64,000 nucleotides of DNA. Source: Ruminococcus flavefaciens. GTDB taxonomy: Bacteria; Bacillota; Clostridia; Oscillospirales; Ruminococcaceae. The stretch lies in assembly GCA_902760805.1 (NCBI GenBank), contig CACWHY010000011.1:1-64000 (forward strand), given 5' to 3'. Positions 1 through 6,371 of the stretch are shown piece by piece; position 1 is the stretch's first letter; the number at the start of each line of letters is the position of its first letter. Both the position numbers and the translations under genes were made by a program. The notes beneath the pieces were generated by a model. That model did not search any database and was not told the origin of the DNA. It worked only from the letters and a program-made list of their open reading frames with translations.

Positions 1-67
1 ATTGCCAGAGAGCCAGTATATGCGGCTATGGTGTATGTGTGATGCCGTGATTTCCACATAAACAGAG
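1..67. other. Left edge, unassigned
   Basis: These bases precede a terminator and probably hold the 3' end of a gene lying to the left. Frame 1 stays open to a TGA at 40-42 and frame 2 to a TAA near 56. The fragment is too short to identify, and no start, RNA or repeat is visible. Confidence 0.3.
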
Positions 68-104
68 AGCCGAAGGATTCTGCGTGAGTCCTTCGGCTTT
101 ATTT
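68..104. terminator. Bidirectional intrinsic terminator
   Basis: A perfect 10-bp stem (AGCCGAAGGA at 68-77, TCCTTCGGCT at 89-98) has an 11-nt loop and is followed on the plus strand by TTATTTT. On the minus strand it starts at the stop codon of the XRE gene, so it can end that transcript as well as any transcript entering from the left. Confidence 0.8.
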
Positions 105-464
105 TGTCAGCTCGGCTGTGATCTTCCCCAGTACCGCAAACTGCTCCTGCGTGAGCTGCCTGCCCGTCTGAGCATTTTTGATACGATAGGCATCGACCAG
201 GGCTTTGACGGTCTCGGTCTGTGCTTCGGTCAGTCCGTGAGTAGAGAGCGTACCCTGATGCTTCATACCGCAGAGGGTGTCCATTGAAACATTGAAGATA
301 CTGGCGATAGAGCGAAGTGTTTCAAATGGAGGAGTAGAGGTATTATTCTCATATTTGCAAACGGTAGCTTCGGAAACGCCTAACTGATCCGCTAACTGTT
401 TCTGTGTGATTTTTCTTTCTGTACGAAGTTTCCGTATAAGCTCGCCTCTGTCATATATTTCCAT
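99..464 (-). CDS. XRE-family HTH transcriptional regulator
   Basis: This 121-residue protein has an N-terminal Cro/C1-type helix-turn-helix at about residues 6-60 (ITQKQLADQLGVSEATVCKY) and a C-terminal tail of unknown role. An upstream GTG at 470 is possible, but the ATG at 464 has GAGG 7 nt before it and is preferred. It is transcribed away from the methyltransferase-nuclease pair, like controller proteins of restriction-modification loci. A perfect inverted repeat lies between the two genes and is its likely operator. It probably represses itself and times expression of the neighbours; that role is inferred from position only. Confidence 0.85.
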   Translation of the reverse strand: MEIYDRGELIRKLRTERKITQKQLADQLGVSEATVCKYENNTSTPPFETLRSIASIFNVSMDTLCGMKHQGTLSTHGLTEAQTETVKALVDAYRIKNAQTGRQLTQEQFAVLGKITAELTK

Positions 465-486
465 AGTCACACCTCACTTTCGTTCT

Positions 487-502
487 GGTACTATTATGTA
501 CC
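487..502. promoter_or_regulatory. Candidate operator of the XRE regulator
   Basis: GGTAC-TATTAT-GTACC is a perfect 5-bp inverted repeat with a 6-bp spacer, lying between the divergent XRE and methyltransferase genes. It is 23 bp upstream of the XRE start and just upstream of the methyltransferase -35 box, a typical place for an autoregulating XRE repressor. Assignment to this regulator is inferred. Confidence 0.5.
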
Positions 503-509
503 AAAACAC

Positions 510-538
510 TTGCATTAAAATTAAGATTGTGCTATAAT
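510..538 (+). promoter_or_regulatory. Promoter of methyltransferase operon
   Basis: TTGCAT at 510-515, a 17-bp spacer and a perfect TATAAT at 533-538 match the SigA consensus. Transcription would start near 545, giving a 5' leader of about 58 nt. Confidence 0.7.
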
Positions 539-566
539 GCTTAATGTAGACGCAAGTCAGCGAACA

Positions 567-591
567 AAAACTTGCTTGACTCGCAAGTTTT
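567..591 (+). promoter_or_regulatory. Hairpin abutting the methyltransferase ribosome binding site
   Basis: AAAACTTGC (567-575) and GCAAGTTTT (583-591) form a perfect 9-bp stem with a 7-nt loop ending at the base before GGAGG (592-596). An alternative partner for CTTGC (571-575) exists upstream as GCAAG (552-556), so two exclusive pairings are possible. This could tune translation of the methyltransferase. Confidence 0.45.
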
Positions 592-602
592 GGAGGTGCG
601 AT

Positions 603-1781
603 ATGGCAAATAATAACAAAGCGCTGTCCGCAGCGGGGCAGGCTAAGAAGGATGAATTTTACACACAGCTTGTTGATATAGAAAACGAACTGCGACATTA
701 TAAGGAGCATTTCAAGGGAAAAGTTGTATTCTGCAACTGCGATGATCCATATGAGAGTAACTTCTTCAAATACTTTGCAATAAACTTCAATCATCTTGGC
801 TTAAAGAAGCTGATATGCACCTGTTATGCAGGTTCTCCCGTAGTATATACACAACTGAGCCTGTTCGGAGATGAAGAAGTGATCGGTGAAGAACCATCAG
901 ACAAGAAACCGTATAAAATCGAGATAACCCATGTGGACGATCTGAACGGTGATGGTGCTGTTGACCTGACCGATGTTGAACTGCTGCTCCGCTCGGTGGA
1001 CGGCAAACCTACACTTCTTAAAGGTGACGGAGATTTCCGCTCTGCGGAATGTATCGAGCTGCTGAAAGAGGCTGATATTGTAGTGACGAATCCGCCTTTT
1101 TCGCTGTTTCGTGAATATGTGGCGCAGCTCGTGGCGTATGATAAGAAGTTTATCATTATTGGCAATCAGAATGCGATTACCTATAAAGAGATATTTCCTT
1201 TACTTAAAGATAACAAAATGTGGCTTGGCTTTGGGTTTAAACGGAACTGCGCTCACTTTATTAACAAACACTATCAAGATGTTGCGACTGATGCAGACCA
1301 CAGAGAAGGAATGATAAGGGTTTCGGGTGTGGTATGGTACACAAACCTTGATATAAAGAAAAGACACGAAGATTTGATTCTTTATAAGTCGTATAGCCCA
1401 GAGGAATACCCGCGTTATGATAATTATGATGCAATTGAAGTAAGCAAGACCGCTGATATTCCTTGTGATTATTATGGGATTATGGGAGTTCCTATTACAT
1501 TTATGGATAAATACAATCCTGAACAATTTGAAATTATTGGAAGCAGCAATTATGAAGATACACCTTGTCGAATTGATAAAGATTATCGAAGAATGGGTTA
1601 TAGTTTCTTCAAATCGGACGGAGTGACAGAGTCCAGGTCAGGTGCGTTAAGAGACAAAATGTCAGGAAAAGTATTGAAAAAAGGAAATAGCGATTATGCT
1701 GTAAGTCCAGATGGAAAAATCATATTTAGTGCAGTATATTCTCGTATTTTCATAAGAAAGAGGGGATACCATGCAAATTGA
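603..1781 (+). CDS. EcoRI-family adenine-specific DNA methyltransferase
   Basis: This 392-residue protein resembles the EcoRI methyltransferase family (N6-adenine methylation of DNA using S-adenosylmethionine). The catalytic NPPF motif is at residues 163-166 (VVTNPPFSLF). The family-like N terminus (FYTQL, NCDDPYESNFFKYF) lies in the first 60 residues. Start ATG 603 is 6 nt after GGAGG; an upstream in-frame start at 537 lacks this. Residues 113-124 (DLNGDGAVDLTD) look like a calcium-binding loop just before the catalytic core. The gene overlaps the DUF262-HNH gene by 11 bp, so the two are probably translated together as a restriction-modification pair. By eye the second half (from about 1190) is AT-richer than the first. 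Confidence 0.85.
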   Translation: MANNNKALSAAGQAKKDEFYTQLVDIENELRHYKEHFKGKVVFCNCDDPYESNFFKYFAINFNHLGLKKLICTCYAGSPVVYTQLSLFGDEEVIGEEPSDKKPYKIEITHVDDLNGDGAVDLTDVELLLRSVDGKPTLLKGDGDFRSAECIELLKEADIVVTNPPFSLFREYVAQLVAYDKKFIIIGNQNAITYKEIFPLLKDNKMWLGFGFKRNCAHFINKHYQDVATDADHREGMIRVSGVVWYTNLDIKKRHEDLILYKSYSPEEYPRYDNYDAIEVSKTADIPCDYYGIMGVPITFMDKYNPEQFEIIGSSNYEDTPCRIDKDYRRMGYSFFKSDGVTESRSGALRDKMSGKVLKKGNSDYAVSPDGKIIFSAVYSRIFIRKRGYHAN

Positions 1782-2889
1782 ATTGAAAGAGATAACCGTG
1801 CGTGAGGTTGCAGAAGGGTATCAAGACAGTGCCGAAAAGGGTGTGACCGGCTACGGCGGTAAGCTGAATATCCGTCCTGCGTTTCAGCGAGAGTTTGTCT
1901 ATGGTCAGAAAGAGCGTGATGCCGTTCTTGATACCGTCATGAAAGGCTTTCCGCTAAATGTCATGTACTGGTGTGCGACCGATGACGGCACATTTGAACT
2001 TCTGGACGGACAGCAGCGCACGATCAGCCTGTGTCAGTATGTGAGCGGCGATTTCTCCATAGGTAACCGCTACTTTCATAGCCTGACCGCAACGGAACAG
2101 AAGCAGATCCTCGACTACAAGCTCATGATCTACATCTGCACGGGCAATGACAAGGAGAAGCTCGACTGGTTCAGAACGATCAACATCGCAGGTGTGCAGC
2201 TCTCCGATCAGGAGCTTCGGAATGCAGTATACTCCGGCTCCTGGGTGTCAGATGCAAAGAGATATTTCAGCAAGAATGGCTGTGCTGCTGTCAAGATCGG
2301 AGATAAGCTCCTGTCGGGTAAGATGATCCGCCAGGAATATCTTGAAACTGCTATCGAGTGGATCGCTCTGCCGGAGGGCAAGTCGGTTGACCTCTATATG
2401 TCCGAGCATCAGCACGACAGCACCGCCGCTCCTTTATGGATGTATTTCCAGACCGTCATTAACTGGGTGAATACCATTTTCCCGAAGTGGCGTAAGGAGA
2501 TGAAGGGACTGGATTGGGGAAGGCTCTATCATGAGCACAAGAGCGATGTACTTGATCCAGCGGCATTAGAGACAAAAATAACCGCTCTCATGGCAGACAA
2601 GGAAGTCACCAAGAACAGCGGTATATATGAATATCTGCTGACAGGAAAAGAAAAATATCTGAGCCTGCGTCAGTTTGACGAGGAAGATGCCCGCACAGCC
2701 TACGAACAGCAGCAGGGTATCTGCCCGATATGTAAAAAGCACTTCGATTTCGATAAGATGCACGCAGATCATATCACACCTTGGCACGCAGGCGGCAAGA
2801 CCGTTCCGGAGAACTTGCAGATGCTGTGCGGCAGGAATAACAAAAATCGCCATTACTCTACGGGGGTAATGGCGATTCTGCTATATTAG
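1771..2889 (+). CDS. DUF262 / HNH endonuclease
   Basis: This 372-residue protein has an N-terminal DUF262 (GmrS/ParB-like) domain with the hallmark DGQQR motif at residues 79-83. A C-terminal HNH nuclease follows (CPIC near 318-321, HADHITPWH near 331-339, ENLQMLC near 347-353). Members of this superfamily such as GmrSD and SspE cut DNA depending on nucleotide binding or DNA modification. Overlap with the methyltransferase suggests it is the restriction partner. The last zinc-ribbon cysteine expected after LC is not seen (the sequence runs CGRNNKNR). The final codons are encoded by a perfect hairpin, so the C terminus may be shortened or replaced. Activity is therefore uncertain. Confidence 0.8.
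   Translation: MQIELKEITVREVAEGYQDSAEKGVTGYGGKLNIRPAFQREFVYGQKERDAVLDTVMKGFPLNVMYWCATDDGTFELLDGQQRTISLCQYVSGDFSIGNRYFHSLTATEQKQILDYKLMIYICTGNDKEKLDWFRTINIAGVQLSDQELRNAVYSGSWVSDAKRYFSKNGCAAVKIGDKLLSGKMIRQEYLETAIEWIALPEGKSVDLYMSEHQHDSTAAPLWMYFQTVINWVNTIFPKWRKEMKGLDWGRLYHEHKSDVLDPAALETKITALMADKEVTKNSGIYEYLLTGKEKYLSLRQFDEEDARTAYEQQQGICPICKKHFDFDKMHADHITPWHAGGKTVPENLQMLCGRNNKNRHYSTGVMAILLY
2845..2877. terminator. Hairpin inside the 3' end of the HNH gene
   Basis: AATCGCCATTAC (2845-2856) and GTAATGGCGATT (2866-2877) form a perfect 12-bp stem with a 9-nt loop overlapping the last codons of the nuclease gene. There is no long U-tract after it, so it may be a weak terminator or a 3' stabilising structure. 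Confidence 0.5.
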
Positions 2890-3027
2890 CTATTTGAAGA
2901 CTTCTTGTAATAATTCAGATTAACGGGATAACTGCAATTGATTCAGCAAAATCAGCTAATATTATCTGACTTTTTGATTTATTAAACTGTAAATTTGCAA
3001 AAAAATGTAAAATTGTCGGAATAGCTC

Positions 3028-3056
3028 TTGACAAGTAAAACAAAATGGTGTATAAT
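3028..3056 (+). promoter_or_regulatory. Consensus SigA promoter of AAA ATPase gene
   Basis: TTGACA (3028-3033), a 17-bp spacer and TATAAT (3051-3056) match consensus exactly. GGAGG follows at 3066-3070, so the leader is very short. The ATPase gene is thus a transcription unit separate from the methyltransferase pair. Confidence 0.85.
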
Positions 3057-3078
3057 AGAAAATGTGGAGGTAGCCGCT

Positions 3079-4383
3079 ATGAAAAATGCAATTCTTAAGT
3101 CGATTTCTGCAACCAATTTCGGACCGTTCAATGGTACGATAACATTTGATATGGAGACATCAGTCCCCAAGGGGCAGATTATTGATAATCATACTTTCAT
3201 TGCTGGTGACAATCAGCAGTTTAATAAAATCGCATATATATATGGTGCTAACGGTTCGGGTAAGTCCAATTTCTGCAAGATTATTTTGCAGATACAGAGA
3301 GCCATCATGCTGTCGCCTATCAGAGCATCAAACAATCCTCAGCTTCTCGATATGCTTCCACTTAAGGATGAGCTCGCTGTTCAGAGAAATCACTTTAAAT
3401 TTGATGTATCCGGCAAGGAACGTGCTACATCTTATTCTATACAGATCCTAATCGATGATGTGCTGTATACCTATTCTTTTTCAATAGCCGAAAACTATGA
3501 TGTTATCTCAGAGAAACTGACGAAAAAGAAACGGCGCACGGAAACAATTTTAGAACGCATATCACCTAAATTTGAAAGTATAACGCTAAAATCAGAGCTG
3601 AAGTCATTTGAGAATAACGTATATGTTGTTAAGAACAATGCTTTGTGTCTGTCAATGGCTTCATTCCTTAACAACAAGCTGGCAACCTTGATAGTCTCAA
3701 CTATCACCAATATTCAGGTTGTTAACATGGCCGCTATGAGAGGCCTTTCAAACCTTAGTGAAGAATCATTCTCCGCTGAACAGAAAGAGAAGTATCTGAG
3801 GATTCTAAAAAGTGCTGATCCTACTTTGGAAGATATTCAAGTTGAATTTAATGAAGAAAAAGTAGAAAAACGTGCGCTTGATTCAGAGGACTTTGAAAAT
3901 CGTTCAGTTGTGCTGAAAAGTGTTAGAGTAGATGTTCAGTCAACACATAATATTTATGAAGATCATAAGGCAGTAGAGAGAAGTATTCTCCCATTTTTGC
4001 AGATTGAGTCTAATGGCACTATAAAACTGCTGAATATTTTGCCAACTATTTTTGATGCTTTGAGTACTGGGAATATTCTTATAGTTGACGAAATTGAGAA
4101 CGGTCTTCATCCTACGGTTGTGAAAAGAATGATAGAGCTATTCTATAATCCAGAAACTAATCCGCATAACGCACAACTGATCTGTACAACTCATAATATC
4201 TTGCTGATAAACGAGGCGGTACAGCGTGATGAAGTTTGGCTCATGGACAAGAATGAATACGGTGAGAGCTCAATGAAGCACATCAGTGATATTTCAGGAT
4301 TACGAAGCTACGACAAGCTTGGTCAGAAAATGATTGAAGGTGCGTTCGGAGCAATGCCAAAAATTATTACCAATACGCAATAA
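3079..4383 (+). CDS. AAA family ATPase (COG1106-like)
   Basis: This 434-residue SMC/ABC-type ATPase has Walker A GANGSGKS at residues 56-63, Walker B LIVDEIENGLHP in the last quarter and an H-loop CTTHN shortly after. The N-terminal motif (KSISATNFGPFNG) is typical of the AAA_15/AAA_21 group, found in many defence islands, often beside a nuclease or toxin. ATG 3079 is preferred because GGAGG lies 8 nt upstream; the longer frame from 3028 starts inside the promoter. No canonical RloB-type partner gene follows. What follows is a candidate antisense small RNA, so its effector is unclear. Confidence 0.8.
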   Translation: MKNAILKSISATNFGPFNGTITFDMETSVPKGQIIDNHTFIAGDNQQFNKIAYIYGANGSGKSNFCKIILQIQRAIMLSPIRASNNPQLLDMLPLKDELAVQRNHFKFDVSGKERATSYSIQILIDDVLYTYSFSIAENYDVISEKLTKKKRRTETILERISPKFESITLKSELKSFENNVYVVKNNALCLSMASFLNNKLATLIVSTITNIQVVNMAAMRGLSNLSEESFSAEQKEKYLRILKSADPTLEDIQVEFNEEKVEKRALDSEDFENRSVVLKSVRVDVQSTHNIYEDHKAVERSILPFLQIESNGTIKLLNILPTIFDALSTGNILIVDEIENGLHPTVVKRMIELFYNPETNPHNAQLICTTHNILLINEAVQRDEVWLMDKNEYGESSMKHISDISGLRSYDKLGQKMIEGAFGAMPKIITNTQ

Positions 4384-4394
4384 AGCGATTACAT

Positions 4395-4480
4395 GAAAAA
4401 AGATGCCCGCGTGAGGGGCATCTCTTAAGTTGACAAAAGCATTTCACATACGAAATGAGATACTAATGTCAGTCTGAACA
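4395..4480 (-). ncRNA. Candidate small RNA
   Basis: On the minus strand a SigA promoter (-35 TTGCAT, 17-bp spacer, -10 TATAAT at 4487-4515) is followed about 86 nt later by a strong intrinsic terminator (AGATGCCC/GGGCATCT stem, then TTTTTT). In between is a second hairpin (CATTTC-GTATGT-GAAATG) and no open reading frame of note. The unit lies wholly between the AAA ATPase and YjzC-like genes and runs opposite to both. Promoter and terminator spacing support an independent short transcript. No known RNA family was recognised. Confidence 0.6.
4401..4423 (-). terminator. Terminator of the candidate small RNA
   Basis: AGATGCCC (4401-4408) pairs with GGGCATCT (4416-4423) across a 7-nt loop. The A-tract at 4396-4401 gives a U-tract only for minus-strand transcripts; on the plus strand it is followed by CTTAAG, a poor terminator for the ATPase gene. 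Confidence 0.7.
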
Positions 4481-4486
4481 GCTATT

Positions 4487-4515
4487 ATTATATCACATTT
4501 CCTCACAGAATGCAA
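4487..4515 (-). promoter_or_regulatory. Promoter of the candidate small RNA
   Basis: Read on the minus strand, TTGCAT (4515-4510), a 17-bp spacer and TATAAT (4492-4487) form a near-consensus promoter pointing into the ATPase-YjzC gap. Confidence 0.65.
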
Positions 4516-4589
4516 TAGTTTTTTTGTCAACAGAAAGTAAAAATTAAGCGTGTGATCTCTTTAAATATATTTTAAGGAGAGTGGCTAAA

Positions 4590-4754
4590 ATGGCTACAAA
4601 GACAAAAACCGGGCAGAAAGCCCCTGTTTCGGGTCAGTATAAACCCGTTGGCAGCAAGACGGAGGTTACGCTTGTTAAGGGCAAAACCGTTCCGCCAACA
4701 CCCAAGGGTGCGACTACATTCGTACTCGTTGATAAAACTAAGCATGGAAAGTGA
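4590..4754 (+). CDS. YjzC-like small protein
   Basis: This basic 54-residue protein contains GQKAPVSGQYKPVG at residues 8-21, followed by a Val/Thr/Lys stretch and a VDKTKHGK end. The pattern resembles the YjzC family of small Firmicutes proteins, whose function is unknown. The start ATG follows AAGGAGAG by 8 nt. Its TGA stop overlaps the ribosome binding site of the TIR gene, with 9 nt between stop and next start, so the two are probably co-translated. It likely belongs to the TIR operon. Confidence 0.7.
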   Translation: MATKTKTGQKAPVSGQYKPVGSKTEVTLVKGKTVPPTPKGATTFVLVDKTKHGK

Positions 4755-4763
4755 GGAATACTA

Positions 4764-5546
4764 TTGCAATTTCAATACTATGATTTAAAGAACCTCGAAA
4801 GAGGACAAAGTGTACTGGTATATTTACAGGGTACAGAGGCAAATGTGAGATTACTGGACAGTACCAATTTCAACCTTTATAAGAATGGGCGCAGTCATCA
4901 TTACATTGGTGGACACACAAAAAAATCTCCCATTCGATTAACTACAACACATTCGGGACACTGGTATGTGGCTATTGATTTAGGCGGATATGCAGGGAAA
5001 GTTAGAAGCAGAATAGAGGTACTTCCTCCTTTGTTGCCTGAAATTAAACAAGCACCTTTGTCAACTATGCCATCTCTGGTACATAACAGAGGTTTCGGTA
5101 TTGACGTTGACATTGACAATGATCCTGAGTATGATGTTTTTATCTCTCATGCTTCAGAAGACAAAGACGAGATTGTTCGTCCTCTTGCAAAAGCTCTTGT
5201 AGAGAAAGGCATTAAGGTCTGGTACGACGAATTTGAGATGAAAATTGGTGACAGCCTCCGTCGCAAGATTGATAAAGGACTTGCCAACAGTCGTTTCGGA
5301 ATTGTAGTCATATCAAAAGATTTCATCAAAAAGGGATGGACTAATTATGAACTTGACGGAATTATCACCAAAGCAGTATCAGGCGAACAAATAATTCTTC
5401 CAATCTGGCACAACATCACCAAAAAGGAAGTAATAGATTTCAGCCCCTCATTAGCGGATAAACTTGCCAGAAATACTGCTATCAACACGGTGGATGAAAT
5501 TGCATCAGAAATATCTGAACTGATTATTTCTCAGAGAGGAGAGTAA
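4764..5546 (+). CDS. DUF1883-TIR domain protein
   Basis: This 260-residue protein has an N-terminal DUF1883 beta-rich domain (about residues 1-88), a linker, and a C-terminal TIR domain (about 122-250). TIR motifs are visible: YDVFISHASEDK, VWYDEF, and the catalytic glutamate E196 in the GWTNYEL block. Bacterial TIR domains commonly cleave NAD+ or make cyclic nucleotide signals on infection, so a role as a defence effector is likely but inferred. It starts with TTG; the GAGG before it is formed at the stop codon of the YjzC-like gene. The beta-flower gene begins 1 nt after its stop, giving a tight three-gene operon. Confidence 0.82.
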   Translation: MQFQYYDLKNLERGQSVLVYLQGTEANVRLLDSTNFNLYKNGRSHHYIGGHTKKSPIRLTTTHSGHWYVAIDLGGYAGKVRSRIEVLPPLLPEIKQAPLSTMPSLVHNRGFGIDVDIDNDPEYDVFISHASEDKDEIVRPLAKALVEKGIKVWYDEFEMKIGDSLRRKIDKGLANSRFGIVVISKDFIKKGWTNYELDGIITKAVSGEQIILPIWHNITKKEVIDFSPSLADKLARNTAINTVDEIASEISELIISQRGE

Positions 5547-5547
5547 T

Positions 5548-5916
5548 ATGTTTCCTTTATTTGATTGCAATCAGGAACTAGTTGCCTGGATTTCTCCTGG
5601 TAAGAATATTTTTGATACAGATATGAATTGGGTTGCATATATTCATAACGGTCATATTTGGTCAAGTGGTACTGGCAATTGGCTAGGTCCAATTACAGAT
5701 TCTCTAGTCTGTTTGGATACTAATGGACGAGTTGTTGCATGAAATAATCCTAACAAAGTTGAAGGAGTTCCTAAACCGCCACGTCCGCCTCGCGCTCCAA
5801 GATCCCCACGTCCACCTCGTCCGGCACGTCCTGCAAGACCGAGTCGCCCTGCTCGTCCACCTCGCCCTAGCAGAGGATGGTCATCGCTTTCATTTGATGA
5901 ATGGTTACAACAGTGA
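5548..5916 (+). pseudogene. Beta-flower protein with Pro/Arg-rich tail, split by in-frame TGA
   Basis: The first 64 codons encode a repetitive beta protein with turns such as LFDCNQELVAWI and CLDTNGRVVA, resembling the four-fold beta-flower family. A TGA at 5740-5742 stops it. The same frame continues with NNPNKVEGVPKPPRPPRAP, a long PRP/PAR repeat, and ends GWSSLSFDEWLQQ before a TGA at 5914-5916. Both parts read as one 122-residue protein in which TGA replaces an expected tryptophan codon (VVA-W-NNP). It is either a nonsense-inactivated gene, a readthrough protein or a sequencing error. A shorter 64-residue product can still be made after AGAGGAGAG. Confidence 0.7.
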
Positions 5917-6118
5917 AATATGGCAACACAATGGCAACAAAAAATCAGATACTCCAAATCTGACAGACAACTGAGATAATAGAGATAACACAAGCGATAA
6001 AACTTAACTCAAACTGGTTAAGATTACGGTTCAAGGAGCGAGTGGGAATGATCCCCGATACAAGCGTCCGGTCTGTGCACATAGTGATACAGGATCTGCA
6101 ATAGAATACGAAAATGGA

Positions 6119-6151
6119 ACCGCCCGGTCAAGCAAGACTGGGCGGTTTTTC
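6119..6151 (+). terminator. Intrinsic terminator closing the island
   Basis: An 11-bp stem with one G-U pair (ACCGCCCGGTC at 6119-6129, GACTGGGCGGT at 6136-6146) and a 6-nt loop is followed by TTTTTC. It ends transcripts from the TIR operon. Confidence 0.85.
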
Positions 6152-6280
6152 TGTAGGTCAGTTTCTTCCCGATCTGACAGGAGGCAAGAGGCTCACCCCC
6201 TCCCCCGCCGACCAGACCAGAAGCACCTGTCACAACTTCTCCAAAATACGGCCATATGGGAATTTTTTTGCCGAAAGGTG

Positions 6281-6309
6281 TTGACATTTGTCGGCAAGGG
6301 GTATATAAT
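6281..6309 (+). promoter_or_regulatory. Consensus SigA promoter of Nudix gene
   Basis: TTGACA (6281-6286), a 17-bp spacer and TATAAT (6304-6309) match consensus exactly, 62 bp before the Nudix start codon. Confidence 0.88.
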
Positions 6310-6371
6310 AACTATCGCTGACGGTTTTTGCCCGTGAAAAATGCGCAGTTTACTGCGGATCGGAGAAAAAA

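Larger units (their letters stand above)
5917..6371. other. Island border, no gene seen
   Basis: This 455-base stretch separates the island from core genes. It holds an intrinsic terminator (6119-6151) and a consensus promoter (6281-6309) for the Nudix gene. No convincing coding region, tRNA or direct-repeat attachment site was found. Confidence 0.5.

Noticed and set aside
939-974. A true dockerin module in the methyltransferase
   Set aside because: Only one calcium-like loop is present, inside a cytoplasmic enzyme without signal peptide; a dockerin needs two loops.
5652-5993. Gly/Arg-rich minus-strand frame of 113 codons
   Set aside because: It mirrors the Pro/Arg repeat tail on the plus strand and has no SD or promoter.
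5917-6118. tRNA-like or integrase remnant at the island border
   Set aside because: A GGTTCAA-like string occurs, but no cloverleaf, direct repeat or recognisable integrase peptide was found.
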